Assembly: GCF_016545825.1 (NCBI RefSeq)
Contig: NC_052616.1
Coordinates: 41,337,529-41,401,528 of the forward strand
Origin: Eucalyptus grandis
Taxonomy: Eukaryota > Streptophyta > Magnoliopsida > Myrtales > Myrtaceae
Length of the DNA stretch: 64,000 nucleotides
Direction of reading: 5' to 3'
The number at the start of each line of letters is the position of its first letter. The stretch's first letter is position 1. A model generated the notes under the pieces. That model worked only from the letters and a program-made list of their open reading frames with translations. It was not told where the DNA came from and ran no database searches. A program made the translations under genes and the position numbers. This document shows positions 34,241-45,925 of the stretch, one piece after another.

Positions 34241-34293
34241 TTCCCCCTCTGACTCCTTGGTAGTCCAGTCACGAAGTCCATCGTGATATACTC

Positions 34294-35106
34294 TCATTTC
34301 CACTCTGGGATCGCGAGAGGTTGCAGAAATCCTCCCGGCTTGCAATGCTGGGCTTTTACTTGCTGACAAGTCAAACACTTGGCCACATGCTTGGCGATGT
34401 CCGCCTTCATACTTGACCACCAGTAATGTTGACGCAAATTCTGATACATCTTAGTGCTTCCAAGATGAATGCTGTAATTGCTACGATGTGCTTCAGATAA
34501 AATTTCTTTTCTAAGCTCTACATCATCATATACAACCAAACGTCCACGAAGCCTCAGTACCCCATCATCAGAAACTTGAAAATCAGCTTTTCTTTTGTCA
34601 GTATCCTTTTGAAGAATTTTCTGTATGTCCAGATCTGTCGGTTGAAGTTGCTTGATTTTGACTTGGACATCCGGTTCAATTCTGAGGGTGGCCATAAGAC
34701 TCGAGAGGTGGCCTACCTCGAATTTGAATTCTGAATCCCGAGCTCTCTCGATCAAGTTCCACTCTTTAATCAAGATTTGCGCTATTGAAGACTTCCGACT
34801 CAATGCATCGGCGACCTTGTTCGCCTTTCCCAGGTGATATAGAATATCACAATCGTAGTCTTTCAACAATTCCATCCATCGGCGTTGTCTCATGTTCAAC
34901 TCCTTCTGAGAGAACAAATACTTGAGACTCTGATGGTCTGTGAAGATCTGAAACTTCTCTCCACACAAGTAATGCCTCCAAATCTTCAACGCAAATGTGA
35001 TGGCTGCGAGTTCTAAGTCATGCGTCAGATAATTCAATTCATGAGGTCTCAACTGCCGGGAAGCGTATGCAACAACTCTGCCATGTTGCATCAGCACGCA
35101 ACCCAA
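34294..35106 (-). CDS. pol: RNase H and integrase zinc-finger segment of gypsy pol
   Basis: This is the longest intact block (270 codons) of the element. Residues from about 45 contain [20 protein letters not shown] and [10 protein letters not shown] of the RNase H domain. From about residue 205 comes the HHCC integrase zinc finger (HRSNYSIH, then [11 protein letters not shown]). The end, [14 protein letters not shown], leads into the [15 protein letters not shown] block, which continues in another frame. The M start is simply the first Met of the open block, as the natural product is a polyprotein. It is continuous with broken RT upstream (higher coordinates). Confidence 0.85.
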   Translation of the reverse strand: MGCVLMQHGRVVAYASRQLRPHELNYLTHDLELAAITFALKIWRHYLCGEKFQIFTDHQSLKYLFSQKELNMRQRRWMELLKDYDCDILYHLGKANKVADALSRKSSIAQILIKEWNLIERARDSEFKFEVGHLSSLMATLRIEPDVQVKIKQLQPTDLDIQKILQKDTDKRKADFQVSDDGVLRLRGRLVVYDDVELRKEILSEAHRSNYSIHLGSTKMYQNLRQHYWWSSMKADIAKHVAKCLTCQQVKAQHCKPGGFLQPLAIPEWK

Positions 35107-35189
35107 TTCCTTAAATAACGCATCACTATAGATCTCGAATCCTCCAGACCCGATGGAATCGTCAGCACAAAAAGTGCGGTAGTCGCCTT

Positions 35190-36100
35190 TTCCTTCAGCT
35201 CTTGGAAACTACGCCGCACTTGTCCGTCCATATGAACTTCTCATTTTTCTTTGTGAGCTTTGTCGAGGTGATGCTATCGATGAGAACCCTTCCACAAACC
35301 GTCTCGTAATAACTTGCTAACCCCAAAACTTCCGATCTCGGCACCGATGTCGGTCCCGCCAATTGATCACAGCTTCCATCTTGCTCGGGTCGACGGAGAT
35401 TCCTTCTCCGGAAATCACTGACCTAAGAACGCAACACGAGTCAACCAAAACTCGCATTTGCTAAACTTAGCATACAGCCGATGAGCTCTTAAGGTCTGAA
35501 GCACTAATCTCAGATGATTCTCATGCTCTTTATCACTTCTCGAATAGGCTAAGATGTCATCAATGAACACGGTCACAAATTGGTCCAGATATTCCTTGAA
35601 CGTTCTATTTGTCAAATCCATGACAGGAACTGGAGTGTTCACCAAGCCAAACGATCTTACAATACTCTTGTAAAGACCATATCAAGTACGAACAGGTTGT
35701 CTTTCGTACAACCTCCTTCCTGGTTCGTAACTGACGACTTCATGATCTCAAGTCGACCTTTAAAACATCGATACTCTTTATAACTAGTCACACCATTCAT
35801 GGATCTTTGGCAAAGAACACTTGTCCTTGATCTTCACCTAATTGAGTTGACAATAGTTGATGCACACTCGCAACAAACCATCTTTCTTCTTCTCACAAAC
35901 AAAACTGATGTTTCCCAAAAGTGATGCACCGATATACACGAATTCCTCATTCATCAATCTTCACATCTGCATCTTCAATTCTACCACTTGACAACAACAG
36001 CTGGTAAGAAGCCTTCGAGAGTGGCTCTATCCGGTGCTATCTCAATTGCAATTTCAATCTCTCTTTCGCGGTAACTCAAGCAATTCCTTTGGAACCATCT
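35190..36100 (-). pseudogene. pol: Reverse transcriptase remnant of gypsy pol
   Basis: The block at 35415-35645 reads [33 protein letters not shown] and [11 protein letters not shown]. These are the RT core with the FIDD form of the catalytic YxDD motif, followed by the conserved KCEFW motif. Flanking parts (35650-36100 and 35107-35410) continue the RT and RT/RNase H connection in shifted frames. Confidence 0.8.
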
Positions 36101-37526
36101 TAGAAATTTTCTGTATCACAGCCACCTTCTTCTCATTCTATTTCTCAACTGACACATCCACTACAGCTATCAAATCAATCTTGGCAACCTCCGTCTAACA
36201 AACGGATTGTCTTTAGCCAACGAGATTAATGAAATCAAAATTCTTTTCGACTCCCAATAACCTCGACACTTTAACATGCTAATGGATTAAACTGGATTAT
36301 TCCATGACCAAGATTCATTATCACAAGATGCTTCATAAGCCCACACTATTCATGTGGCGTCAAACTCACACCTCAGCAACTAGTCAAGCACAACTGTTGC
36401 TAATGATTTCTCCTCTGTCACTTTTACTTCAACAATTTAAGTTCTACCAACTCAGCACAAAACTCTGCTACGATGTTATGATAAGATCACCTCCAACACA
36501 TTCTTTCTCTAATCGGTGCAAGATCAATTCTACTCCCATTCCTTTCGCCATCCTAGTGGCGTTCGCCGAGAGCTATGCCTATGCTACATTGGACTTCCAC
36601 CGACAATCCTTCACCGATGGCCATGCTAGTCATCATCACAACATGTTCTAGTCATACTCGGACACTGGATTTATCCATACTTCCTTCTACAATTCGACAC
36701 CTATCCGGTGCATTTCTATCTTCTATTAGGCGAAAGCATGCACTCTTTCGGTTGCCCCATCATTCCGCTAGGACCACTCGACGAGATATCCCCGTTGGCT
36801 ATACTCCAAACAAATTCGCGTCCTAGGAAGGACATAATACCGATCTCCATCACCACGTCCGAAACAACTTGATCTATCCGACTGGTGTCGACTTGACTAT
36901 CCCACCATTCCTTGTGAGTGGAATAGAATGCTTTTCTCTCGACCTCGGTCTTTTCCCTGACCGATTTCCATTTCTGTCTGAACTGGATCTATACCTCGAC
37001 TCGAATGCAATGACTCGCTCCTGGATCACATCTCCACTCTGGATCTCAGCATGTGAGGCGACAACTGCGGTTGCGATAGCGACAACAACAACAGCGGCTT
37101 GATCCTGAGCTTACTAGCTCATCCAGTTCCCAAGGAACACTAGCATCAGAACGATCCTATCGAACTTAGGATCATTCGACGCTGCTACACTAGTACCAAC
37201 TTGCGGTGGTACTCTTACACTCGAGCTGGCCAGAGCCAACACTCTGCCACAACCACCTCGGGTACCGACCTTTGTCAGTGCATTATCCCGAGTCACAGAG
37301 GACATTGTCCTCTTACTAGGAGTTCTCAGCTCCTGCTCGCTCATGGTTCAGTCTTTACACTGAAACCCGTCTTCCAAATCCACACCGGATTAGAAGATGA
37401 GCGATCCACACACAACAAACAATTCTAGCATTCGGCTAGCACAGACATGCATTGGCATGAATTTAAAGGCCTTTCCTACTAACTATCCCATGGTCAACGC
37501 TCCTTATCACTCCAATCTTCAACTTC
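36101..37526 (-). pseudogene. gag: Protease/gag region of the gypsy element, degenerate
   Basis: By position this should encode gag and protease. Only a short minus-strand frame (37114-37344) near the expected gag start remains open, without a clear capsid or zinc-knuckle motif. Plus-strand frames (36304-37428) are shadows. The assignment rests on position between the primer site and RT. Confidence 0.5.
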
Positions 37527-37538
37527 GCTCTGATACCA
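37527..37538 (-). promoter_or_regulatory. Primer-binding site, initiator tRNA-Met
   Basis: The minus strand reads TGGTATCAGAGC, complementary to the 3' end of plant initiator tRNA-Met. It lies 11 nt inside the 5' LTR boundary and is where minus-strand DNA synthesis would start. Confidence 0.9.
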
Positions 37539-37549
37539 CTTAAACCGGA

Positions 37550-40500
37550 TGTCACGCCCGATCCTCGGGCACGCACACATCCTTCTCACTTGGTCGATTT
37601 TATAATGCGATATCCCAGACAATGTATCGACCCTTTCTTTTATTAAGCACATGCGGAAGCGATTAAAATCCCAGACAATAAAACGATGGGATAGAAAAGC
37701 AGGGCCATATTTTTCATATTGAAATTTATAACCAACTTTTATGCAAAACACAAACCACTTCAAAACTATTCACATCAAAATGGAGGTCTCAAAAGAAGAC
37801 AGAGACTTAGACGAACTGGGCCGTACTCAAGGCCCCCTTTCAGATTGCCTTCTTCCTCCAAAATCTTTCTCCTTAAGATTCGCCCCGAGTCCTCCTTCTC
37901 GGATTCCTCCTTCTTAGCTCTTCAGCGGGGTCCTGAAATGGTTTCCCCAAACCGGGATGAGACTACGTCTCAGCGAGTTCTATCCCACTAAGCCCGATTA
38001 GTAAACTATTATACTACAGGCTGCCTAAACACGCACAGGGGAGGACTTACCTTGGCCTCCGATCCCACCCGCAAGTCAATACAATTCATAATAGGCACCC
38101 AAGCAATCATATCACCGATCGAAGCATCGATCAAATCGACCTAGTCGATTATATTCCAACAAGACCACTCACGGTCATTCCCATTCAGTCAATCGATTCA
38201 CAACATCAAATCCAAGCATCGACCTAGTCGATTACATGTCAAACAAATCACTCTCCACAGAGGAGTATCTAAAAGCGAGGCCACGTGCATTCTCTAGGAC
38301 GACATTCCAAGTCTCCGAGTCCACGTGCCTCGAACCTTGGGCCCACGTGCATTCTCTCAGCGACCTTTTCGCCAAAGTGATGCATCAAGTCACCGAGACC
38401 ACGTGCCTTTTAGATGCCCGGGCCCACGTGCATTCTCTTAGGTGCATCTCACCAAAGCGATGCATCAAGTCGCCGAGACCACGTGCCCTTTTAGATGCCA
38501 TTCCGGAATGCTGGACCCACGTGCATTCTCTAAGGTGCATCTCACCAAAGCGATGCATCAATTCGCCGAGACCACGTGTCCTTTTAGATGCCAAATCCTG
38601 TCACCGAGCAACGTGCATTCTCCAGACGACATACCGAGTCTCCGAGCCACGTGCATTCTCTCGGGCGACCTTTTCGCCAAGGTGACATATTCAACCACTG
38701 AACTCACGTGCATTTTCCAGGTGACATTCCAATTCACCGAGCCACGTGTCCTCTTTGCAGTGGTTACCAGTTCACTTTCAATATCGACAACCAATGCCCA
38801 ACGATTTCTCAATCAAATAATTAAATCAACTCAACAAAACATTATAAATGCTGAATGAACATACTTGGCCATTCACCAATCAATACTCAATCAAATAATT
38901 AAATTAACTCAACAAAGCATTATAAATGCTGAATAAACATACTTGGCCATTCACCAATCGATAATTCAATCTCAATCGATTCCAATCAATTTAGGGTAAA
39001 TCCCTAAAATATCACAATTTACTCAATTCCATACAACGTGGAGCTCAAATAAATAAACGGACTGCACCACGACGATCAGCACGAGATTTTGGTCGTCGGC
39101 CATCAAAATCTTAATTTCCGAAAAATAATTAATTTATTTATTAATTTCGAAAATTAAATAATTAATATTAAAAATTCAATTTAGCTCAAAATAAAGCCCG
39201 ATTACATAAACGGACTTCACCACAGTCATCAGCACAATATTCCGGCCCCAGCCATCTCGGTTGAATTTTCAGAAAATAAATAATTATTTAATGAAATTCC
39301 GAAAATTAATAATTAAATACTAAAAATATCCACTTAGGCCCGAAAAGCCTAATTGGAGCCCACTAAGGGTCGGGAAAAACCCGAAGCACTTCCAATAATT
39401 AGTAGACCACGTCTACTTGCTAATTGCGCAATCAAATTATTTAAATCGCATCACAATTGACTAATAATTGCTAATTTATTCTAATCTAACAACCTAAACA
39501 TAATTAATTAAATCTAAACCAACCTTAAGCATAATTAGCTAACTAATCCAAGATTAGTGAGATTACTCACCAAATCGCGCACAAATCGGATCAATCCGAC
39601 GGCGGCGACGCGAGGAACGATTGTTCCCAAAGCACGGCTCGGGTTCGGGCCCGGAAACGGCCCAAACGGCCCGAACCAGCTGGAAACCCATTTCGTGGGT
39701 TTCTGCCCTTGGCTGGTCGGAGCAGATCCGGCGGCCAAAACGGCGAGGGAAGGCCGGCGGAAGACGAGGGGGTCGCGGGGGAGGTCCGGCGGGGCTTGGC
39801 GGTGGCCGGAGGTGGCCGGACGGTGGCTGGTCGGTGCGGAACGGGGCGAACAGCAACTGGGTTGGCTGGATCGCGCGGAGGAGGAGCGGCAGCGAGCGAC
39901 GGACGGCGGGACGGCGGACGTGGGCGCACGGGCGCGGGCGGCGGTGCGGCGGCGGGACGAGCGGCGAGCGGTTCTCGGCGAGCTGCGATCTCCGAGCCCT
40001 GGTTCGCACGCGAAGAAAAGAAGGAGAAGAAAAGCTGGTTCTGCCGTGAGGGGGAAGAAAGAAGAGAGAGGAGAGAGAAGAGAAGATAAGCTTGGACTAG
40101 TCAAAGGGAAGAGAGAGAAAAGGTGGGCGGTGGGGAGTCGCACGAAGGGGAAGGGAAAAGGGGGAGGGAGAGAAGATAGAGAGAAAAAGAAAGAAAAGGG
40201 AGAGAGAGAAAAGAATTCAAATAATAATACTTCTCTTATTTCTTTTCTTTTTCTCTTTCCCTTTCACTTTCTATTTTCTTTTGTCTTCAAATCTTCCTCC
40301 GATAATTTCTTTCTTGAAACTTGGACTCGACAATAAATTGATAGACGATGAGACGGTCCTAAAAATGAATTGTAACACGTCCGAATATTCGATTCCCAAA
40401 ACCGAATTAAATTTCATGATTAAAATCGACCGGCGCGATTTTAGTCCAATCCAACCAATTAGGTAGCTTTTAGGGATTTTACCGCGGTTATATCCCTTAA

Positions 40501-40619
40501 CGGCCTCACCTAATAGGTTAGCTAACTCGTGAGTGATCAGCTCAGAAAAGGACCATAGGCACGCCGACGATATGCACATTTCACTTTATCGAAATGGGGT
40601 CGAATTTCAGGATGTCACA
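37550..40619 (-). repeat. LTR (5' LTR of the minus-strand element)
   Basis: TG...CA boundaries, 3070 bp, near-identical to 30131-33205. In the first several hundred bases most differences are 1-3 nt insertions or deletions, with few substitutions. The G-box array lies at 38282-38748 with eleven perfect CACGTG cores. Confidence 0.93.
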
Positions 40620-40990
40620 TTTAACGCTCACTTATGGATGTTGATCCTTATATTTCGGGATGAGCAATCCCAAAACCGATGCACGTTTTGTTCAATATTG
40701 CACTTTGAAAGTTAAAAGCAATTGGAATGTTGTGGTTGAGTGTTGAATGTGTGAGAAGAAATTATTAATTAAGAAGTGTAAACACATTATCAAATTGACT
40801 CTAAAACAAATTAACGAAAACTAGTTTGGGGCCACATATGACTTCATCGTAGAGGCAACTTGCTTGGAAGGTTTAGGAACAAATTCTTGTGGAGTTTGAA
40901 ACAAGTTCAGATTCACTTGTTAAGCATCCATTCAACTTCTTTGAGAGGTTAAAGACTGACTTCTAGAAGAAGTTTCAAATTGAGTTCAGC
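40620..40990 (+). repeat. Segmental duplicate, right part
   Basis: It starts with the second TTTAA and continues the pre-insertion locus. CTATGGATGYTGATYYTTAT, AGCAATCCYAAAACCG and ACATTATCAAAWTGACTCT are shared with 46072-46440. Confidence 0.7.
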
Positions 40991-41089
40991 AGGAGATTAT
41001 AAGGAGTAGAGTTAGGGTAAGTGAGTATGCATAAATACGAAGATTGCAGTGTGAGATCTTAAGAAGCTAGAGATGAGCTCAAAGAGGGA

Positions 41090-41340
41090 AAATTGTCCAA
41101 AAGGTCTTGAACTTATTATACGACGGTCAATTCATTCTTAAACCTTTCAATTTTGTCAATTTAGTACTAATTTTTTCGACAATTTACCAATTTAGTCCTA
41201 TACATTTTGAAGATTTGTCAATTTAGTCATAAACAATTTAACAATCTACTAATTGGCTAGAAATCGTTGAAGTGGAAGTGGAGTCATCACCGACCATCCT
41301 ACATTGCATGATAGGCGCTGACATGGACATCTTTTACAAT
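41090..41340 (+). mobile_element. Half of a MULE-type MITE
   Basis: GGGAAAATTGTCCAAAAGGT, GTCAATTTAGTACTAA, CAATTTAGTCCTATACATTT and a terminal TTGGCTAGAAATCGTTGA are related to the left arm of the element at 49832-50499. The opposite arm is absent. Confidence 0.45.
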
Positions 41341-42139
41341 TTTTAATCTTTTCTAGTTTTATGATTTATTTTCCTTTTCTTTTATTTTTCACTTTTTTCC
41401 CTCCGTTGGCCCTCACATGAGGCTAGCAACCTCAAAACCAGTTGACTTGATTTAATCTCAAACTAGCACATAATTAAGCTCCAAGTTTGGTTCTTCTGTG
41501 AAATTTTCAAGCCATTCTCCTTTTTCCACTTACTAAAAGAAAGATGCACCCTATAAGAAAATAACCAACAATCATATAACATAGCATAATATATGTGTAT
41601 ATTATTCATATGCTCTTGTTATATATGAACTCGGGAGCAATTGCTGAAAAATTCACATTCACAGGTCGCATATGTGTACATCACTAAAGGTCTGACACTT
41701 CCATGTAATATCTTAGCCATAGGGGATTTTATCATAAGAATAGCTTTTTTGGAAAATAAAACTTTCATTGAAGATAAACAAATGCAAGGCTTTCATAAAA
41801 TTAACGGATGAGGTGGGTTGATCAAATGATGGGGGAACTTATTTCGCTTTAGCCCTAGATGGAGATCACTTTTGCTAAACAAATAGAAAAGAAAGATCTA
41901 ACCAAGCAAATGAGTGAAAGTTAAAAAATAACTTGAGGCTAAGACAAGGTCAATGGGCTAAACCAAACTTATGTATAAAGCAAAAGGCATTGAAATTTTG
42001 TCCCAAGTTTGCAACCGCAGAGTGATCACGATGATTCTCCAATAGTCAAAAGTCTTATTCACTTTCGCGCATATCGATTTTCGTCAACATCTCTTTTGGT
42101 ATGCTTGTAGATTGATTTATTCCAACACGTTCACATTAC
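41341..42139. other. No gene recognised
   Basis: AT-rich intergenic sequence without recognisable repeat ends or frames. Confidence 0.35.
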
Positions 42140-42730
42140 GGGTGAGCATGGTCCAAATGGGCGGTTCACATTCAGGATCCGGAAACCAACCATTAACGGT
42201 TAGTTCTGAAAAATTGGAATAGGGAACCACTCATTGATTCTATAGATCCACCCTGAAACCGAACCGTCAATCTAGTCCGATTCCCAAGGGGTTCCATAGA
42301 ACCAATTCCACCAAGCTTCATGCGTTAGTAATGTAATGTGCAACAAAGAATTTCACAACGGTATTAGTATGTTAGGAAGTGTTTAAGTAAGAGAGCACAC
42401 TCATCAAACTTGTTATAAGTGAGCAAAAGTAGACAAAGTATCTGATACAAATACTGTTAAGTACCCTAGGGGTTTAAGTTTTTTCATTATTTATTTTATA
42501 ATTTAAATATATTATATATTATCGGTTCGGTCTAGGTGGGCGGTTCCACACTTGGAACCGGAAACTGGACTAGTACTCACCGGTTCCAATAAATTAGAAC
42601 CAAGAACCAGACCGGTTCCCTTAGGAATCATTAGTTCTTGGGCAGTTCGGTCTAGTTCTAGGTAGTTCGGTTTGGTTATGGGTGGTCTAGGCAATATGGG
42701 CAATACCTGGTTCATTTGCACACTCCAAAT
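42140..42730 (+). repeat. Two hAT-like GGTTC-rich repeat fragments
   Basis: GGGTGAGCATGGTCCAAATG (42141) opens the first and GGTTCGGTCTAGGTGGGCGG (42524) the second. Both contain GGAACCGG and GAACCAGACCGG motifs shared with 3481-3662 and 25858-26031. No flanking duplications were seen. Confidence 0.4.
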
Positions 42731-43361
42731 TCACGTTATATGCTCTTGGGGAACTTATTAACAAGACCCTAACCATAATTGTCCATTTTGTATCATATGT
42801 TTTACAACTAAGACATTTTTTTTATCTCAATTTGGAGATCTTTTAAACATATTTACCAATCGGACATGCCATGTCAAATTGGAGGGGTAAAACTAGTCCT
42901 TTGCTAGAAAAGAAAACATTTTGTTTGGCACCAACATGGCTAAGAGAATTTCAAACAGTTTTCATACATCAATAAAAAAAATTTCTTTTATGTTCCCTAT
43001 TTAATTTTTAAATTTTGGGGAAAAGGCATGATCAATGACGTAATAAAAAAAAATACCTACAATTCACTCTAGACATTGTTTAGAAAGAGGAGGGCCACGC
43101 GTAAATAGCACTTTCATTTTTGGGCTAAATGTGACCGGAGATAGAAAATCTTGAGAAGATGCTAAAACATGGAACTTCTAATTCAAATAGGTTAGATTGA
43201 ACATCAATACAAACTAATGGCCCATAAATTCGATTTGAGAGGCCCAAAGTTTGGGGTGCTTAAGTATGGAATGGACTAAACTCCAACATAGTAATAATTG
43301 ATTTGAGAGGCTTTGAACTTTAAAACTTTTTCATATTGTAGGTGTCAAGACATCGCATGTT
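42731..43361. other. No gene recognised
   Basis: AT-rich intergenic sequence. Confidence 0.35.
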
Positions 43362-43411
43362 AAACTTGATAGTGCGATCCAACCAAAAAAAAAAAAAACT
43401 TGATAGTGCGA
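43362..43411 (+). mobile_element. Ultra-short poly(A) retroposon with 16-bp duplication
   Basis: AAACTTGATAGTGCGA occurs at 43362-43377 and 43396-43411. The 18 nt between are TCCAACC plus A's. This has the hallmarks of a target-primed LINE or SINE insertion truncated almost to its tail. The CAACC-A(n) end resembles the CTACC-A(n) end of the LINE at 2392. Confidence 0.75.
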
Positions 43412-43790
43412 GAAATCTAATTTAATCCATGCATTATTTCCCTCACACATGTATGTCAGGGACTCAAAACAGAATTTTGTATTTTATTCTCTTTAGATCT
43501 TGTGTTAACAGCTCATTACATCACTAATGATTTGATTAGTTGCACGATGGGTGATTTATTAAGGCCTACTTAGCTAGGGAGAATTTCAGTTAAACATGAA
43601 AATGGTTTATTTTAATTGATCAAAACCTTTGCTTTCCCGAAAAATAAAACTCATTTCCAATAAAAGAAAAAGGAAAAGAAAAAAATTAGTGGAGCCCACT
43701 TAGCATTTAGCAGATCCCAAGGAGGAGAAAAAAGAGAAACTTGCTTCGTGAGTTTGACCCTAACTCCGTAAAGTTCGCCAATAATAGCGC

Positions 43791-43944
43791 GTTAGTACGT
43801 AGACGCAACCAATGACGAAGGACCGTGAGAAAGCCAAATCAAGTCAAGTCAACTTTTGATTGTTATTGGCTTGTTAGTACGTAGACGCAACCAACGACGA
43901 AGGACCGTGAGAAAGCCAAATCAAGTCGAGTCAACTTTTGATTA
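43791..43944 (+). repeat. Tandem duplication of an 82-bp unit
   Basis: GTTAGTACGTAGACGCAACC begins at 43791 and again at 43873. The second copy is almost complete and differs at only two or three bases. Each copy ends in a TCAACTTTTGATT stretch. Confidence 0.9.
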
Positions 43945-43988
43945 AGACAAGCCGAGGAAGGAAATTCATGCGTTCATGTGGCTCATCG

Positions 43989-44535
43989 CTAGGGGTGAGC
44001 ATGATTTTCGAGTAAAACTTGAAATCTGAAAACCAGACCAATGGAAATCTATAACTTTTAAATTCTAAAATATGTAAAATAGGTTCCGGGTTCTAGAAAA
44101 TGAGGAACATATTTTAATGAGTGGATTTCAGATTTTTAGTTTGAGGTACTTGGAACTTGTAACATAAAATCTAGAACAAGTTTTAATGTTTTTTTTTTTT
44201 TTCCATGTCTCCGTGCGATCATCCGATATTTTATACCGTTAGATAATGAGTATATAATATGAAAGTACTAGTCCGAATTTCTATTTTATGGGTAAGATTT
44301 TTACTTTATTAATGTTCATATTTTTCATATGTCTGAATATAAGTTATGATTAGTGAAAATAATATAGATAGAACCTGGGTAAACCTAGAACCAACCTTGG
44401 AACTTGTAATAGGGTAAGTTTCAAGTTCTAGAGTATGTAAAATATGTTTTAGGTTCCAAAAAATAAGGAATTTATTTCAATGGTAAATTTTAAGTTTTAG
44501 GTGAAACCTATACAAAATTTAGAAATGTTCATCCC
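43989..44535 (+). mobile_element. hAT-like MITE
   Basis: TAGGGGTGAGCATGATTTTC at the left faces TTCATCCCTA at the right. The interior is AT-rich with repeats of CAAGTTCTAGAGTATG and TTGGAACTTGTAA. A second possible right end is TTACCCCTA near 44825. The 8-bp flanks do not match well, so the boundaries are tentative. Confidence 0.4.
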
Positions 44536-45504
44536 TACTTTTATCTAGTTGAATTTTTGCCAAGATTTCATTTTCCTCTATTGATAGTTTTGTTCGTTTT
44601 GTATTTTTCTTTTTATGAATGACAAGCTTGTTTATTATTATTACATTCATTTTCATTTTGTTTAACTAAAAATGAAAATAATAATAATAAAAAAAAGAAT
44701 CAGTTGAACCTTAGAATAGACCCTAAAACCTATGATATGATAGGTTCGAGGTTCCAAAATTGAAGAACTTGTACCAAAGGGTAGGTTCAAGTTTTCAGGT
44801 GGAACTTGTAAGGAATATGGAATTGCTTACCCCTACTTGTCAATGAATGATGAACATTGGTTATTGGTCTTGTCTCCTGGACAAGCCTTCGCCTCAATTA
44901 AAAATTGCTCGGACAACTACTAACGATTACTTGGTTTCAACCAAAAAAAAAAAAAAAAAACTACTTGGCGATATCCAATCACCGATGAAGCATGGACCAT
45001 GAAGTCTTTTTATTTGTTTATAAGTAAGAATTTATATACCAGAGAAACACAATAAGTAACTACAATAGAGTTATTGGTAAAATAACCAAAAAAATCTTAA
45101 GTTTATTATAAGAATATTAATTAAATCCTAAAATTTTCAATTTAGTCAATTTATACATTTTTAAGGAGTTTTGCTGTAGTCCATCAAGTAAATTTTAACT
45201 AGAAATCGTTGACGTAGTGATGTAATCATCTTTGGGCATCCTGTAGCATGCCGTGATATGGAATGACATTATTTTGATTTTTTATAGATTTTTTCAGATT
45301 TTCTTTTTCAAATTTGCTCAAAATGACGTTAATTTGATTGATGAAGTAGTAATAATTCTCCGAAAACCATAGAAATTATGATTTGTCTTTCATCTCACTC
45401 AATGTTACTATTAAACAATGCTTATTTTAGAGAGGAATAAGTGCATTCAAAATTTTAAGGCTTATTAAGAAAGTGCAATTACTAAAATATTCAAAATGTG
45501 CAAT
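44536..45504. other. Repeat mosaic, no gene
   Basis: It includes a poly(A) run at 44942-44960 and a further half-copy of the MULE-type MITE at 45085-45250 (AACCAAAAAAATCTTAAGTT and CTAGAAATCGTTGACGTAGT). No coding region is visible. Confidence 0.4.
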
Positions 45505-45925
45505 AAAGTTCTAAAGTTTGTCAAATTAATACAATTAAATCCTTCCCTTAACCTTATTTAGCTTGGCTTATGAAAAATACTAATGCGGTTTTTTTTTATT
45601 GTTTTATCTCTCCTAACTAGGGTTAAATTTGTCAAAGCATTAAACATAAGACTAAAACGACATCATCTTGATCCAAATGTTATTTTTTTTTTACCTAATT
45701 CTTAGTTAAACCTCACTAAAAAAAAAAGATAAATCTTTATCAAGAAAAAAGGGAAATAAAAGCACACAGGTGAGGGCAATTGGCGAGGGTTGCCAAACTA
45801 GCAAAGGGAAGGAAAAAAAAAAAGGGCACACTGATAAAGTCACACAAGATTTTTTGTTAGTTAAGTTGGAGGGAGTTAAAAAAGACTCAATTGCATTAAT
45901 TTGACAAGTTTTAAGACTTAACTAT
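45505..45925. mobile_element. Inverted-repeat MITE
   Basis: AAAGTTTGTCAAATTAATAC and AATTAAATCCTT on the left are complementary to ATTGCATTAATTTGACAAGT on the right. The interior is A-rich. Ends and target duplication are not resolved. Confidence 0.4.

Larger units (their letters stand above)
30126..40624 (-). mobile_element. Ty3/gypsy retrotransposon, Tekay/Del-like chromovirus
   Basis: A complete-length element of about 10.5 kb, coding on the minus strand. It has two LTRs of about 3.07 kb (30131-33205 and 37550-40619), the 5-bp duplication TTTAA (30126-30130 and 40620-40624), an initiator-Met tRNA primer site and a polypurine tract. The order RT, RNase H, integrase and a C-terminal chromodomain-like segment is that of Ty3/gypsy chromoviruses. 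The 4.3-kb internal region is disrupted by frameshifts. Near-identity of the LTRs in substitutions points to a recent insertion. A paralogous empty site lies at about 46071. Confidence 0.93.

Noticed and set aside
36304..37428. Plus-strand frames of 75-115 codons within the gypsy element
   Set aside because: Antisense to the gag/protease region of a minus-strand retrotransposon, with no recognised domain.
39535..40336. A 259-codon plus-strand frame and overlapping minus-strand frames
   Set aside because: Same LTR segment as 32148-32809. Composition-driven, and frames are inconsistent between the copies.
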